Translations under genes and position numbers: made by a program
Notes under the pieces: model-generated
Databases searched by the model: none
Told to the model about the DNA's origin: nothing
The model's input: only the letters and a program-made list of their open reading frames with translations
Assembly (NCBI GenBank): GCA_016169945.1
Contig: JADLSH010000073.1
Span: 1,178,001-1,242,000, forward strand
Reading direction: 5' to 3'
DNA: 64,000 bases
From: Trachythela sp. YZ-2020
Taxonomy: Eukaryota; Cnidaria; Anthozoa; Malacalcyonacea; Clavulariidae
Shown here: positions 41,377-53,839 of the stretch, one piece after another
Layout: each line of letters starts with the position of its first letter
Position numbering within the stretch: position 1 is the stretch's first letter

Positions 41377-42523
41377 GTTTAACCATCGACAAGGTAAAAC
41401 CTCAACTTTGTCCAAATTCGGCGCCATTGTGTCATCCCGTGTCGGTTGTCAACAATTCGGCCTCGTTATTCTTCCATCCAAGCCATTTCGATTAAACAAG
41501 TAACAAATTTAACCCTTTATTATGGGTATGAAGATAAAAATATGAATAAAAGATACGAAATGCAGCATTTTACCTCCCTGTAAAATGTTGCTTACGAGTC
41601 TTTCAAAACATTCCGTACAAATCTCACGTGGGCAAAGTGACAGGCCGTGACAGGGGGGGTTAATGTTTTTCACGAAGATAGAAGAAGGCTGCGTGTGACA
41701 ACAGAGAACCCAAGCTGACTTAATTAACTTTAGTTGAATATAGACTAAAAACTGAACGATTAGTGAAAGCTAACTCTAAAATACATCCTAAACTATACTG
41801 TTATATACTGAATACTACTTTTTTAAACTAACAACATATTTTTTCTACATTTCTGTCCTCAGTTTTGTCAAAGTATAAACAGGAAAAAGTTCAACACTAC
41901 TAACCAATAATATAAATGTTTGATAATATATACCTGTAGTTATTTTCATTAATATAATATTAGTAACATTCTAAAAATAACAAGTCAGAGTTGCAGTTTA
42001 TACTTGACGTTAAAATATGAACTTTATATGATATATTTGGTCAAAAAATGTAGAAAAAATATGTTATTAGTTTAAAAATGTAGTATTCAGTGAATAACAG
42101 TATGGTTTAGGATGTATTTTAGAGTTAGCTTTCACTAATAGTTCAGTTTTTAGTCTATATTCAACTAAAGTTAATTAAGTCAGCTTGGGTTCCTGTTGTC
42201 ACACGCAGCCTTCTTCTATCTGCATGAAAAACATTCACCCCCCTGTCACGGCCCTGTCACTTTGACCACGCGAAATTTGTACGGAATGTTTTGAAAGACT
42301 CGTAAGCAACATTTTACCGAGTGGTGAAATGCTGCATTTCGTATCTTTTATTCATATTTTTATTTTCATACCCTTAATAAAGGGTTAAATTTGTTATTAG
42401 TGCAATCGAAACGGCTTGGATGGAAGAATAACGAGGCCGAATTGTTGACAACCGACACGAGATGACACAATGGCGCCGAATTTGGACAAAGTTGAGGTTT
42501 TACCTTGTCGATGGTTAACGAAA
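41377..42523. repeat. Inverted duplication of the LINE 5' end
   Basis: 41377-41855 is the reverse complement of about 42050-42523, with a spacer of roughly 190 bases. The shared block runs from the first codons of LINE ORF1 (CGATGGTTAA) back through its 5' UTR, including GACACGAGATGACACAATGG-type sequence and the TTAATTAAGTCAGCTTGGGT region. Confidence 0.85.
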
Positions 42524-43742
42524 TTGTGAACGAAATTCCCGTTCCGAAATTTCGTGAACGAAATTCCTGCGAAAATGATCGTCTGGGTTCGCTGAGTAAT
42601 ATTGTTGATACCCTGAAAGCAAAGTTCGATTATTTTGAACATCAATTGAATTTTCAAACAAATACTAACAGCAATATAGAAGCTTTATATAACAAAGGCG
42701 AAACCAGTGTAAGCAAGCAAAAAGATTTGGAAATTCATCGGCTACAAGAGGAAAACCGTAAATTACATTTAGATAATGCAGATTTGACTAAACGCCTCAA
42801 TGAACACACACATATTTTAACAGATACAACGAACAAACTTAAGGCTGCTGAGGAGGAAAAGGTTAGCCTTTTAACTGTCATCCATTTACTTCAATCCGAG
42901 AATAGCAGTTGTGCTACCGATGCGGGCGACGATGGAAACCTTTGGTCGAAAAAGCGGTTAAAGAAAACTCGAAGAAAAGTTGAAAAATCACTACCTAAAT
43001 CTGCAGCTTCTAACACCTCTACTGGTGGCTCAAATCAGATTGACTTGGGACACAATCAGTTTGCCCCACTAACGATTGAAGAATCAATCGACGACGAAGA
43101 CATCCAAAGCCAAAGGCCCGTGATTAACGCAGTTAGGGAAACAGATGAACTTTCTGAAACACCTATAAATTCCTCTAGCAACAAAATAAGTAAACGAACA
43201 TCAAAGCACCATCATACTCCCAAGTCGGTTGAAAGACCTATAGCAATTTTAGGTGATTCTATGCTAAAAATGCTTAATCCATCTAAACTGCGTCGCTCGA
43301 CCGGCAAGAAAATCGTCGTTAAGACTTTCCCAGGGGCAACTACTGCTGATATGAATCACTATGTCAAGCCTACGCTTGAAAGAAATCCTCACCTAGATGT
43401 TCAAACGATGTTCAAACGAAATCCTCACCTAGGACAAACGATGTTCAGCGCAAAGAGCCAGAGGAAATTGCGAAAGAAGTGGAAGCCCTGAGTAAATGTG
43501 TTATGGTAAACGGTTTGTCAAAAATTGCAATCTCAGGAATAATCTATAGAGATGACAACAAGCTAAATGCAAGAATCAAGAAGGTGAATTCACTCTTGGC
43601 CAAGGTTTGTAAAACTAACAATTGGTCTCTTATTTCCCACGCTAACATTGATACCTCTTGCCTCAATGCATCGGGACTACATCTAAATATTAAAGACACT
43701 TCAGCTCTTGCAAAGAATTATATTGACTTCCTAAGAAAGTGA
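42505..43742 (+). pseudogene. LINE ORF1: coiled coil + esterase (SGNH-like) domain
   Basis: ORF1 of the FB1 LINE. A predicted coiled coil (DLEIHRLQEENRKLHLDNAD and following heptads) is followed by a basic stretch and then IAILGDSMLKML, the G-D-S nucleophile block of an SGNH hydrolase fold, and FPGATTADMNHYVKP. The catalytic-His block (ASGLHLN) appears only after a frameshift at about 43465-43490, in the frame ending 43742. A local tandem duplication (AAATCCTCACCTAG twice, near 43380-43440) disrupts the strand between them. Esterase-type ORF1 proteins are known from CR1-like LINEs; the exact clade is not decided here. Confidence 0.8.
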
Positions 43743-43811
43743 CTAGATATACCGAGCGTAAATATTCTAGATTACCTTTATCATAGTTGTACCTCGTCTG
43801 ACATCCAAAAT

Positions 43812-46715
43812 GTGAATTACAACAATAAGCAAACAAATACACCAACCACTAGCACTATCAATATTTCTATACATCAAGATTCTCTATTTCCTAAAACTAG
43901 AGGCTTTAAAATAGCAAGTCTAAATATAGCTAGCCTACCTAAACACATAGACGAACTTAGAATTATAATGAGAAAAAAAGACATTGATGTCCTTGCAATC
44001 AATGAAACCAGAATGGATGGCACGATACCAATTGGTTTAATAGCTATAAATGGCTATGAGTGGGTTTCCAAGGATAGGAACAGATCTGGGGGTGGTATCG
44101 GCTTTTTCATCAGAAATACAATCAATTATCGCCTTAGATCTGATATTAATGATGTTGATATTGAAATTTTAACAATCGAAATAATAAAAAACAAGGTTAA
44201 ACCATTTTTGATTACTACCTGGTATAGGCCTCCAAATGACCCCATAGATACGCTATATAAATTTGAACACTGCCTAAAATTAATCGATCTCGAAGATAAA
44301 GAAAGTATTATCTTGGGAGACGTTAATTCTGATATTCTAAGTATAAACCCTGCATTGTCTCAGAGATGGATTTTATTACTAAATTATTTCAATATGAGCA
44401 ATTAATAAAAGACCCCACCAGAGTTACAAAAGACAATGCGTCTTTAATTGATCACTTTTATACAAACAAACGAGAATGTATTATTTCTAGTGGGGTAAAA
44501 ATGATTACTATTAGTGATCATTACTTAATATATGGTATACGCAAAATTCATACAACTAAGAGGCACCTCGAATTGTTGAATACCGTGAACTTAAGCATTT
44601 TAATAGAACAAATTTCCTCCTTGAATTTGAATCCCTCTCAAACCTTAACTTAGACTATTTGGACCCCACCAGGTCATGGAAAATCTGGAAAAATGCATTT
44701 CTTGATATTATAAATAAACATGCACCCCTAAAAAACGTAGGGTGTCTGGCAAACGCGTGCCATGTTGACTAAGGACCTAATTGTTAAAAAAAGGCATAAT
44801 GCATATTTAAAGCAAAAAGCAGTATCATCTGGATTAGATGCTGACTGGAGTGCTTACAAATGGGCAAAAAACCATTATAATAGATTAATTAAGGAAACCG
44901 TTCGTCAGCACTATCAAGATGAATTACAAAGTAACTCGGGGAATCTTAATAAAACTTGGAAGATAATTAATGAATTGATTAATAAATCCTACAAGGATAG
45001 CAAGATACTAGAGTTAAGAAATGATGAAGGTGAGATAATAAACCCCACTGACATTCCAAATACATTCAATCAGTATTTTACGGACTTGGGAGAACAATTA
45101 TCTAACGATATACCTTACACAAATACAACTCCAGAAAGCTACTTCGCAGCGTTTGAGCGCCCAAGTAACCCATTATTTTGTTTTAAAGAGATATCGGAAT
45201 TGGAAACTCTAACACTGCTTCAAAACTTAAGTGCTTCTAAAGCATCAGGTATTGACAAAATTTCAGCTAAATTCTTAAAAATTGCCGCCCCCGTTATTGC
45301 TTCTTCACTCTCATTAATTTTTAATCAATCAATTCGCACCGGTATATTTCCGTGTGACTGGAAAATCGCAAGAGTAACACCAATATACAAATCTGGGGCC
45401 AAACATTGTACGTCTAATTATAGGCCAATATCCGTTATTTCGATTGTAGCAAGAATTATGGAGAAGCTGGTACACAACCAGATCTATGATTATTGATGTA
45501 CTCAAATTTATTAACAAAATCTCAGCACGGATTCAGACCGTGCCATTCTACGGTTACTGCATTGCTAGACATCACTAATAGATGGTATCAAAACATTGAT
45601 ATTGGTAAATTAAACGGCGCAGTATTCTTAGACTTAAAAAAGGCCTTCGATACTGTCAATCATGATATCCTACTTAAAAAGTTGGATATTTACGGCATAA
45701 CAGGAACGGCACTATGTTGGCTCAGATCTTATTTGACAGACCGAACGCAATATTGCCAAGTAGGGGGCCATTTATCTGGACCACTACGTGTAAAAACAGG
45801 TATTCCGCAAGGCTCTGCTCTAGGGCCGCTTCTATTTCTAATATACATCAATGATCTGCCTCAATGCTTAGAGCGAACTAGTGCTAGTATGTTTGCCGAT
45901 GACACCCAAATTGATACATCTAGTGAAAATATTAATATAATTGTAGAAAATCTTAACCATGACTTGGAAAATGTATCAACGTGGATGTCAGCTAACCAAC
46001 TTACTTTAAACCATTCTAAAACGGAATACATGATAGTAGGTAGTAATAGAAGTATCAACCAAATAGACATACAACCCAACATACATGTTGGAGGTAGGAA
46101 AATAGACCGAGTTAAAGTAACCAAATCACTTGGCGTAAAGATGGACGAAACTTTGTCATGGAATGCCCAAGTGAACCAAGTTACTAAAAAGGTCAATGCA
46201 GGCCTCAGCATCCTAAGACGGGTTCGAGAAATAGTGGATTATAGAACAATATTATATTACAATATATCAATCAATTATTCAACCTCACTTTGATTACTGC
46301 TCGCAAGTATGGGGTTGTCTAGGAAAAGGTTTATCAGACAAATTACAGAAGCTCCAAAACCGAGCATTTCGAATAATAACACGTGAAAACTACGAGATTC
46401 GATCTGTTGACATTTTGGAAAACGTAGGAGTTTCTAACTTACAAACCAGAAGAGAGCATCAATTAGCGATTCTAATGTACAAAGTAAATGCTACCAAATG
46501 ATTTAACTGAAATTTTCACCAACACGAATTCAATACATGATCATAATACGAGAAATAGCGAATTTAATTTCGCATCACCTAAGCCAAAAACAAATAAAAT
46601 GAAAAAGGCTTTTGCCTACAGGGGGGCTGAGGCTTGGAATAACCTTTCCACTGCAATAAAATCATCGAAAAGCATCTCTAGCTTTAAAACCAAAATAAAG
46701 GGAATATACTAATCT
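43812..46715 (+). pseudogene. LINE ORF2: apurinic endonuclease + reverse transcriptase
   Basis: Nearly full-length ORF2, split by frameshifts. Endonuclease: FKIASLNIASLPKH, NETRMDG, WYRPPND, ILGDVNSD and then, after a shift near 44380, TISDHYLIYG. Linker and thumb precursors: WLTKDLIVKKRHNAYLKQKA. Reverse transcriptase: SASKASGIDKISAKFLK, ARVTPIYKSG, NYRPISV, LDLKKAFDTVNHDILLKKL, TGIPQGSALGPLLFLIYIND and FADDTQ (catalytic Asp pair intact). C-terminus: IIQPHFDYCSQVWG to KKAFAYRGAEAWNN. At least five shifts or stops (about 44380, 44650-44760, 45490, 46280 and 46480) prevent expression of one protein. Confidence 0.88.
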
Positions 46716-46906
46716 GGAAATTCATTTTCAGTCACCTAATTTTTTGTAGACCATTGATATTTTGTATAATATATTTGTAGTGCATGCACACGGCCTATTG
46801 GAAGATCACCTTTTTCTTTCTTTCTTTTTTTTTAATTAATATCATTGTAAATAATTAATCAGGTGAAATAGTACCGTTTTTAATAAAGTCAATAAAGTCA
46901 ATAAAG
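46716..46906 (+). repeat. LINE 3' UTR and tail
   Basis: Runs from the ORF2 stop to a short tandem tail of three AATAAAGTC-type units (46881-46906), after which the foldback arm begins abruptly. Such microsatellite tails, rather than poly(A), are typical of CR1/L2-like LINEs. Confidence 0.8.
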
Positions 46907-47549
46907 CTAGGATTTACTTGAAACCTAGTTAAAACTTTTTTAAATGTGCTTGATACCATTATGTCTGAACTGACTTACATATTTGGAAGGATTTCAACGA
47001 GTATCGGTGATAAACAGCGGAGTAAAGTGGCGAATTTGGCAAATACGTCCATTTGCAGGAGGTAGGTACATTTCAAATTATTATTTCGGTCACAAAATAT
47101 TTACTATTTTACACCAAAACAGTGGGAATATACTTAAATAAGTACCAATTATGTTTCTATCAAAAAGATTTAGGAAAAAAGGTAATGTAGGTCCACTGCT
47201 GTTTATCTGAAGTTGTAAGCCACAAATTGACGTTTGACAATGAGTATTGCATGGTCATTTTCTTGTGAAATATCAGTGCTAGGCATTTCACACTTACCAA
47301 TGACCACCCCTAAAAGCACTATCTCTGAACCATATAAGCACCTCAGAATAGCCAAACGCTTTTATGGTTTGGTAAATAGCACCATGGCGAAAGCGTCGTT
47401 TTTGGGTGTGGTCCGTTTCGGACGTTTCGCCCCGGATTGGGGTTCGGGCAGCATTGCCATGTTGACCGTCATGGTCAACTTGCCCTAAAACAGTTGAGAT
47501 TATCTGTCCGAAATGAAATGCATACAAACTCATATACAGGTCCTGGACT

Positions 47550-49834
47550 GCTCGTCTCACACCGCGCATAAACAATTGACTTCCGCAAATTCCTTACTCT
47601 TTCGCAAATACTTCCTTGAAAATTCCTTCGTTATAAAGACGATTCTAAAGACGAGGGACTTTGAGAAAGTCTAGATAGGCCACTGCAGCATCACACCTCG
47701 ATCAACAGACTCACTCGCGTTGGACCGCCCTATATATAAGAACCGTGTTGCGAACCTTGGCATCAGTCCGCCGAAAATTTTGGAAGGGGATGAAAGTTCA
47801 AATCTGCTGACTGTAGCAGGTCAAATTTACCGACTGAACATTTTCCTTCATATTACACTAAAACCATTATTTGTATCCCTTTGGGCTGTATTGAAGATGT
47901 ATCATAAATAGAAAATGCAGTGTTTTTGCCCTACACGGCGTATGTGGACACACTTAGTTAAATCCGAGGTGTACAACCTTTGCAATTCTTAGGTAGCTAT
48001 CAAATACGCAGGTTTTCGCGTATCCAGTGGCCGTTTCCCTAGAAAACAAAGTGTGCAATAGGCAACTTGCATTATAGCAAAGAATCATGGGAAAAATGGT
48101 AACCTTTCACTTGCATACGAAAGGGCCCGAGCATTTGCTCGCAAGAAATATTGCTTTTTTAAGCCAAGTACATTTTTCGTACCGTTTGACAATTTTTAAA
48201 CAAGAAATATCTTTGTCCACGAGCGGGCGCGAAGCGCCGTGCGAGGGTAGTAATTCCGCTCGGATATTTACACCCGGGTATGTGAAAACATAGCGGAGAA
48301 TGCAAAGTCGTCCAAATGTCAGGACGTTGGACTTTTTGAGGGTGGTTTTCTACGTTATGCGCATGCGCGAGTTCAGGACGAGAGAAAACTGGTGACTAGC
48401 AACATCATGATTGGCTAAAACAAAGAATTTGTTTTTTAATGTTACGTCAGAAACTTAACTGTCATTTTGCAAACTTTTAAAAAAAAGTTTTGTACTCGGG
48501 AGTCGGCGGGACATAAATACAGACAAATAAAATATCCAAAAGAAGATAAATTAACCTTTTTTAGAGGAAAAGACTTTCATTTGTTAAAGTCAACAAGAGG
48601 AAAAAACAGTCAAAAGACAGAAAAAGGACAAGATTTTCGAGTTTTAAAGCGTTTTAAACGGGTATTAAAGTGTCTATTTTGCATACTTGCTTTTGCAGCT
48701 TTGCCGTCAATTGGCATGCACTATGTAATTTGTGAGTCTCATAGTACTTGTGCATGTAGTGATATCAATTTATGTACGGTAGGACTTAATTTAGGATATT
48801 TTCTTTGATGGTAAAATTAATAAAAAAAATATTTAAAAATGCGTAGTTCATCCTGTGTGGTCAATAAAACATTAATTAATCTTAACAAGTGTTTTAGTAT
48901 TACATTACTACGCAATTCAAATGCGTCATAGAATAAACTTCATAGTATAAAAATACTGTTTAAAAAACAGTTGAAGTTTTATGACAATTTCGAAACGTTT
49001 TGTGAGACGTCTAAGATTGAATTTTAGAGTAAATCAAAGCTAAAAGAGTACGTAATAACATAGCTACTTTATATAGTTGGGCAATTGATAATTTTAGAGT
49101 TAAAAGTACAAACCTTATCACTGTTTTGCCATTTTGTACAAAAAATAAAAGAAATATAGGGCCGGTTGCGTGTTACCATGGTTACAGTGATCAACTCAGT
49201 ACTTCATGTTACAATAGCTTTTGGGGAGTATAATTGCTTGGTTCTAATCGGCAAGGGGTTTCTGCATGCATGTATTTCTAGTAATGCCATAGAGTGTGTT
49301 TTGAAAGAAGTATTGGGAAATCGGAGCGAAAATGAATCAGAAAATTTGTATAGAACAACCGTAGAAGCGAAAAATGTGCTCACAAATACATGCTGATACA
49401 GAGGAGTCAATTTCGACAAGAAAAATTGCCCCTTAACTTGTTAAGTAAAAATTTGCGTATTACTGTATTAATGAATAAAATGCATAATACATGCCATTAA
49501 TATAAAAATGATTATACTCAGCTGTCTTACGGTGAACTCGAACTACTTGAGTAAAAGAAAGAATCAGCCGTCGGCGTACTGTAGAAAGATACTGTGTAAT
49601 TGCTATAACCTGCTCATAATTTCATAAAAAGGCATAGTTTTTGGCGTGCAATCTAGAAATCATGAAGGGTCGTTTAACCTACCCATTTGACGACCACTAT
49701 CCATGGACTAATTTCGTACGTTGAGTACCACAACACGCTATGACAAAAGTGACGTTTGGAACTCACACGTGTGTTACTATTGGCAAATATATCAATTTTT
49801 TCTCAAATATATAACAGCAGCAAAAATATATTCA
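47550..49834. other. Gene-free stretch with unsupported frames
   Basis: About 48040-48200 is an inverted relative of 56190-56335. A 113-residue plus frame at 48467-48808 has a basic first half and a hydrophobic cysteine-containing second half (KCLFCILAFAALPSIGMHYV), but no family is recognised and it may be chance. The opposed frames at 49166-49419 are likewise unsupported. Confidence 0.35.
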
Positions 49835-50233
49835 GGTGGCTCCCTGCACTTAATTATAATATTAAAACAAGGCGGGAAAATATGCTGTACCTTATGTAAC
49901 ACATATCTTTATGTTTGTGAAATATATAGTTGCTTTTTGAGTAATAATTATTAATATAACTGTTATGTGTCCTGTTCTAAATATACCACACTCGCGTTGC
50001 TATGGCAACAACAGCGTATGAACTATAGTAGTCATATCCTATAAATGGGACAAAAAGTAAATTTGGAATACTAAGCGGAACATTATATAAAGAAATTAAG
50101 GTAGGTTGTAGGTTTTTAGATATTTGCCAATTCGTGTTCTGAGAAAACGGTTGTGTAAATTTTTCTAAAATTTACCGAAAAAATTAAAACTAAAGCCATT
50201 AAGCCACGCCCAAAACTTGCGAGCTAAAGCACT

Positions 50234-50260
50234 TCGTCAGGAGAAATTAGTAGACAGATA
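50234..50260 (-). ncRNA. Degenerate hammerhead-ribozyme-like core
   Basis: The minus strand has the hammerhead box CTGACGA at 50240-50234, followed by a possible stem II (AGTGC, loop TTTA, GCTCG with one mismatch). The expected GAAA box is replaced by GCAA, which appears to come from the flanking transposon. Hammerheads are known in the terminal repeats of Penelope-like elements. This one looks cut through by the insertion junction and is not expected to cleave. Confidence 0.4.
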
Positions 50261-50530
50261 AACACATTACATCAGCTTTTATAGCAACGCTATAAAAGCT
50301 GTCACGTGAACAAAATATTAACCAATGAAAATAAAGTAGTCATAACAATCATAACAAAATAGAATTAATATGTAAAGATATAGACTGCGTGCAGGCTTCG
50401 GCCCGATTATAGGGTCGAAGGCCTGCGCACAGGCGTTGCACTTATCAAAGCGCTATAAATGTCGTACAAGGGAAGGGAAGAGGGGATATAGAGGAAAGCA
50501 TATAAGAAGTATTTAAGAGAAAAGAATGAG

Positions 50531-51735
50531 CTAGATGAAGGAGAGGCGCTCATTGATACCATCAGGCTGAATGGTGCCAAGTTTAAAAATGAGACGCTTT
50601 TCTTGCTTCCGACGGGTATCATTGCCACCAATAATGGGATGAATGGCGCATATTTTCATATCAGAAAAGGAGTGGTTGGCACTGTTGAAGTGCCTAGCAA
50701 CCGGTTTGTTGTGCACATTGTTCTTAACGTCACGCAAATGCTCAGCAAACCTATCGCCTAAACGTCTTCCAGTCTCTCCGATGTAGAGCAAGCCATATTT
50801 GCTGCAAGAGATGCAGTAAACGAGGTTGGAGGAGATGCACGTGAAATTGTGCTTGATGACAAACTGAGATTTTGGAGCCGAAATACAGGTGGCGAGGTTT
50901 AAATGCTTACAAGTGTAGCACTTAGCACGACCACAGGAAACAGTGCCAGCTGGTGACACAGAGTCCTGTCGCAGTGAGCAGTGCACTAGGGTTTCCCGGA
51001 TGTTTTTACTGTGTCGAAAAGAGACTAGTGGGGTCCCGGAGAAAATGGAAGACGTTGCAGGGTCATTTTTAAGTAGATTAAAATTCCGGCAAATGATGTC
51101 CCTTACTTTAAAATTGAAGGGATGAAAGGTTAAAACTAAAGGTACTTTTTGATTAGAAATTGAAACCGAAGGTTCTCTTAAGGTGTCTGAACGGGGTATA
51201 AGGGAGGCCTTGTTAAGGGCAGTATCTAAAAGGTGGGAAGGATAACCACGATTAACAAAAAAGCTTCTCATTTCTGAACATTTGGCATCGAAGTCGTCGT
51301 CTTCACTGCAGAGGCGACGAAGACGTAATAATTGAGAGTAAGGAATAGCAGTTTTAGTGTGCTTAGGATGACAGGATGAGAAGAGAAGATAGCTGTGGGA
51401 GTCAGTAGGCTTGTAAAAGACAGATGTGCTCAGCCTATTACCATTGATAGAAATGAGAATGTCTAGGAATGATACACTGGTCTCACTGATCTCCCATGTG
51501 AACTGAAGTGCTGGATGGAAATCATTAACAAAGTTAATGAAGCAATTCAGATCAGCACGCGAGCATGATGCAGTGCCTAAGCAATCATCAATGAACCGGC
51601 GATAGAAGTCAGGTGAGGGACCAGTGTATTGTTCGAAGATTTGTTTTTCCACATAACCAACAAACAAATTGGCATAGTTGGGTCCCATTTTGGTACCCAT
51701 GGCCACACCACTTATTTGTTGGTAATGCTCACCAT
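50531..51735 (-). CDS. Penelope-like reverse transcriptase (C-terminal part) + GIY-YIG endonuclease
   Basis: An open frame of about 400 residues. The element breaks in at 51735 with YDGEHYQQISGVAMGTKMGP, reverse transcriptase motif B of Penelope-like elements. FYRRFIDDCLG follows, the catalytic D-D of motif C. A cysteine-bearing linker (CGRAKCYTCKH, then FTCISSNLVYCISC) leads to a GIY-YIG nuclease starting near residue 305 of the frame that begins at the ATG at 51706 (LLYIGETGRRLGDRFAEHL). The upstream fingers and motif A, with the first catalytic Asp, are missing, so the protein cannot be active. The remaining frame is intact, suggesting a fairly young insertion. No cellular promoter or true start is implied by the ATG at 51706. 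Confidence 0.88.
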
Positions 51736-52170
51736 CGTAAGTCGTAACTGTCTTTACTGTAGTGATATACAGTAGTTTTTAAACTTTTGATTGCTTTAAA
51801 TAATTATATTACTTTTACAGTTCTAGACTGCCTTGAGGAGAGTATAAAATATCATTTTAGAACTATTAGTCTGCAACAAGTCGAATATTTTGAACATTAT
51901 AAAAGATAATACTGAACGTGAATACGTAAAAACATACAAAAAGAAAGCTTAGAAACTAGTTAAGAGTATACGTACTGTTTCAATTTCAAAGATTTACGAT
52001 TATAATGAAAAAGTTGTGGTTTCTTCGCAGATAAGTCTCGAAAATAACTTCCCGCGGCTTGTTTCAACATTTTACCGGGTCACGAAGATTCTACACATGA
52101 GACGCGAGGATGACGTCTGATCTATATAAATAATGCTTCAAACTGTACTAACTGCAGTGAGTCACCTTAA

Positions 52171-53020
52171 TGTCATACAAAACATCCGGAAAGTGTTGTT
52201 CATCTACTTTCAAATTCTTTAATAACTTAAAATTTGAAATTCTTCATAAACGTTAGCATACATCTGTGCAATGTTTTGCAGTTTTTTGGAAATTCGCCAA
52301 ATACAGCAAAGTTAGATAAATTTTATAGAAACAAGACTGTATCAAATAAGCTATGCTCCTATGGCAAAATATAAAGTAATGAGTTAAACTAGACAAAATA
52401 TCGAATGATAACAGTTAAAATTGCAGAACAATAGGGGGAGGACAACGCCCCTAATGCGCAATGTTATTGTTCTCTACCATGAAAGCTTGCACATCTTGCA
52501 AGACTAATAGGAGTCGGATAACTATATGTGGACAACTTAAGCTCGCAACCCCAATATTTTTTAACTGTTGCCACATTTGTTAGAGTAAAATGTTTTGGTG
52601 CTCAAGAGTTTTTAAAGACAATATTGACTGAAATAACTCTCCCTTTAATTATTATCTGACCTAGGATAAGTCTCGTATATGGTTTCTCGATTTCATCCCG
52701 GTAAACGGTCTGCATTGTTCATATAGAATATTTTCCATCCCGCCTACCTATGGTCTTAGCTCACACAGGCGAGATCTTGCCAAGCCGGCCAGCCCGCTTT
52801 CTCATATGAACGCGATGTAGTTTTTTATAGTAAATTACTAGGAGGCGAGATCATATTTAGGCGAGACGTCTCGGTAAGCTGGTTCATATGAAGAAGCCCT
52901 TAGAAGCAAATTTATTTCAATTAGCTTACTCTCTTAAAATAGAAAGCTTTTATCCTATTTGTTAGCAATTTTGTCAAAGCCCCGAAGTAATTTCTTCGAA
53001 TATTCAAGGCGATAATAACG
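52171..53020. other. Gene-free stretch
   Basis: No supported gene. About 52760-52900 holds GGCGAGATC and TCATATGAA words in opposite orientations, resembling a decayed inverted-repeat element. Confidence 0.4.
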
Positions 53021-53025
53021 CTACG

Positions 53026-53833
53026 CCTAGAATGTTTGCAGATGACACAAGTATAAGCTATGCAGCTGATTCTCTAGAGGACCTCCAAAATGTCATTGAC
53101 TCTGAGCTAGAAAATCTTTACAGCTGGCTTATTACCAATAAGCTTAGCCTAACTATCGGCGCCAAAACCGAGTTTATGATAATTGGATCGCGACAGAGAA
53201 TTAATGCTACTCAGGGTGATATAGCTATTGGGATCCATGGTCGTGAAATAAATAGGGTTCATGCAGTTAAATCGTTAGGGCTACATATTGATAGTTACCT
53301 CTCATGCTCAGCGCACATTGGAAAAATATCGAAGAAAAATGCTTCTGCTGTTGGCGCTTTAAAAGCGCATTAGACCATTTATAACGACAAAAACAGCAGT
53401 TCAAGTGTATTTTGCTCTGATACAGCCTCATTTTGACTACTGCTGCTCGGTCTGGGATGATTTACTAGGAGAAACTCTTAGTGCGAAAATACAGAAATTA
53501 CAGAACCGAGCGGTCAGAGTCATTACAAGGTTGAGTTATGATACCAGTGCTAGCGTTCTTTTGGATAGCTTGCAGTTCGATAATCTCTCTTTACGATGTA
53601 AAAAACTTAATGCTAGTTTGATGTTTAAGATACTGAAAGGGCATATGCCCTCTTACTTACAAAATGTTTTCTCTGTTCGTGACACGGGGTATAATTTCAG
53701 GAGTTTTAAAGTCAAGTTAAACGTACCCAAGCCACGTACCAATTTTCTAAAACGAAGCCTGTCTTATAGTGGGGCACTATTGTGGAATAGTTTACCCCAG
53801 GATATACGTAGCTTCATTATTGTCGCAATTTAA
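53026..53833 (+). pseudogene. CR1/L2-like LINE fragment (reverse transcriptase end)
   Basis: 5'-truncated LINE starting just before MFADDTSISYAADS, the catalytic D-D motif of the palm. The thumb region follows (AVKSLGLHIDSYLSCSAHIG), then after a shift near 53370 the C-terminal domain (VYFALIQPHFDYCCSVWDDL, KIQKLQNRAVRVITR, FLKRSLSYSGALLWNSLPQD). It resembles, but is not the same family as, the FB1 LINE. The 3' UTR and tail are short or lost. Confidence 0.85.
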
Positions 53834-53839
53834 GAAAGC

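Larger units (their letters stand above)
40755..47549. mobile_element. Foldback element FB1 with LINE insertion
   Basis: The left arm (40755-41376) and right arm (46907-47549) are inverted copies starting TAGTCTAGGACCTGTATATG. The outer part of the arms is shared with foldback FB2 at 58974-61044. No coding sequence belongs to the arms; the frames in them are mirror images of each other. Everything between the arms is a LINE and its inverted 5' end. Removing it leaves a nearly spacer-free palindrome with axis CCTAG/CTAGG. No clear target duplication is seen at the outer edges. Confidence 0.8.
50221..51735 (-). mobile_element. 5'-truncated Penelope-like retroelement
   Basis: Insertion of about 1.5 kb inside transposon family B. 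Its coding part is described separately. Its 3' region contains two stem-loops (AGCTTTTATAGC/GCTATAAAAGCT at 50273-50300, and GCAGGCTTCGGCC with its partner at 50391-50425). On the minus strand it ends with CTGACGAAGTGCTTTAGCT at about 50240-50222, a hammerhead-ribozyme-like start broken off at the junction. Confidence 0.8.
49835..52166 (-). mobile_element. TTAA-flanked transposon family B, inverted copy split by a Penelope-like element
   Basis: 49835-50220 and 51736-52166 match the two ends of the 9614-10868 element in reverse orientation. The right edge has TTAA (52167-52170) and the left edge TTCA, probably a mutated TTAA. About 300 bases of the element's middle, equivalent to 10052-10365, are missing and replaced by a Penelope-like element. 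This copy is much more diverged than the copies at 9.6 and 56.3 kb. Confidence 0.8.

Noticed and set aside
48467..48808. 113-residue open frame as a new gene
   Set aside because: No homology recognised, no splice or promoter support, and surrounding repeats make a chance frame likely; mentioned only inside the gene-free entry.
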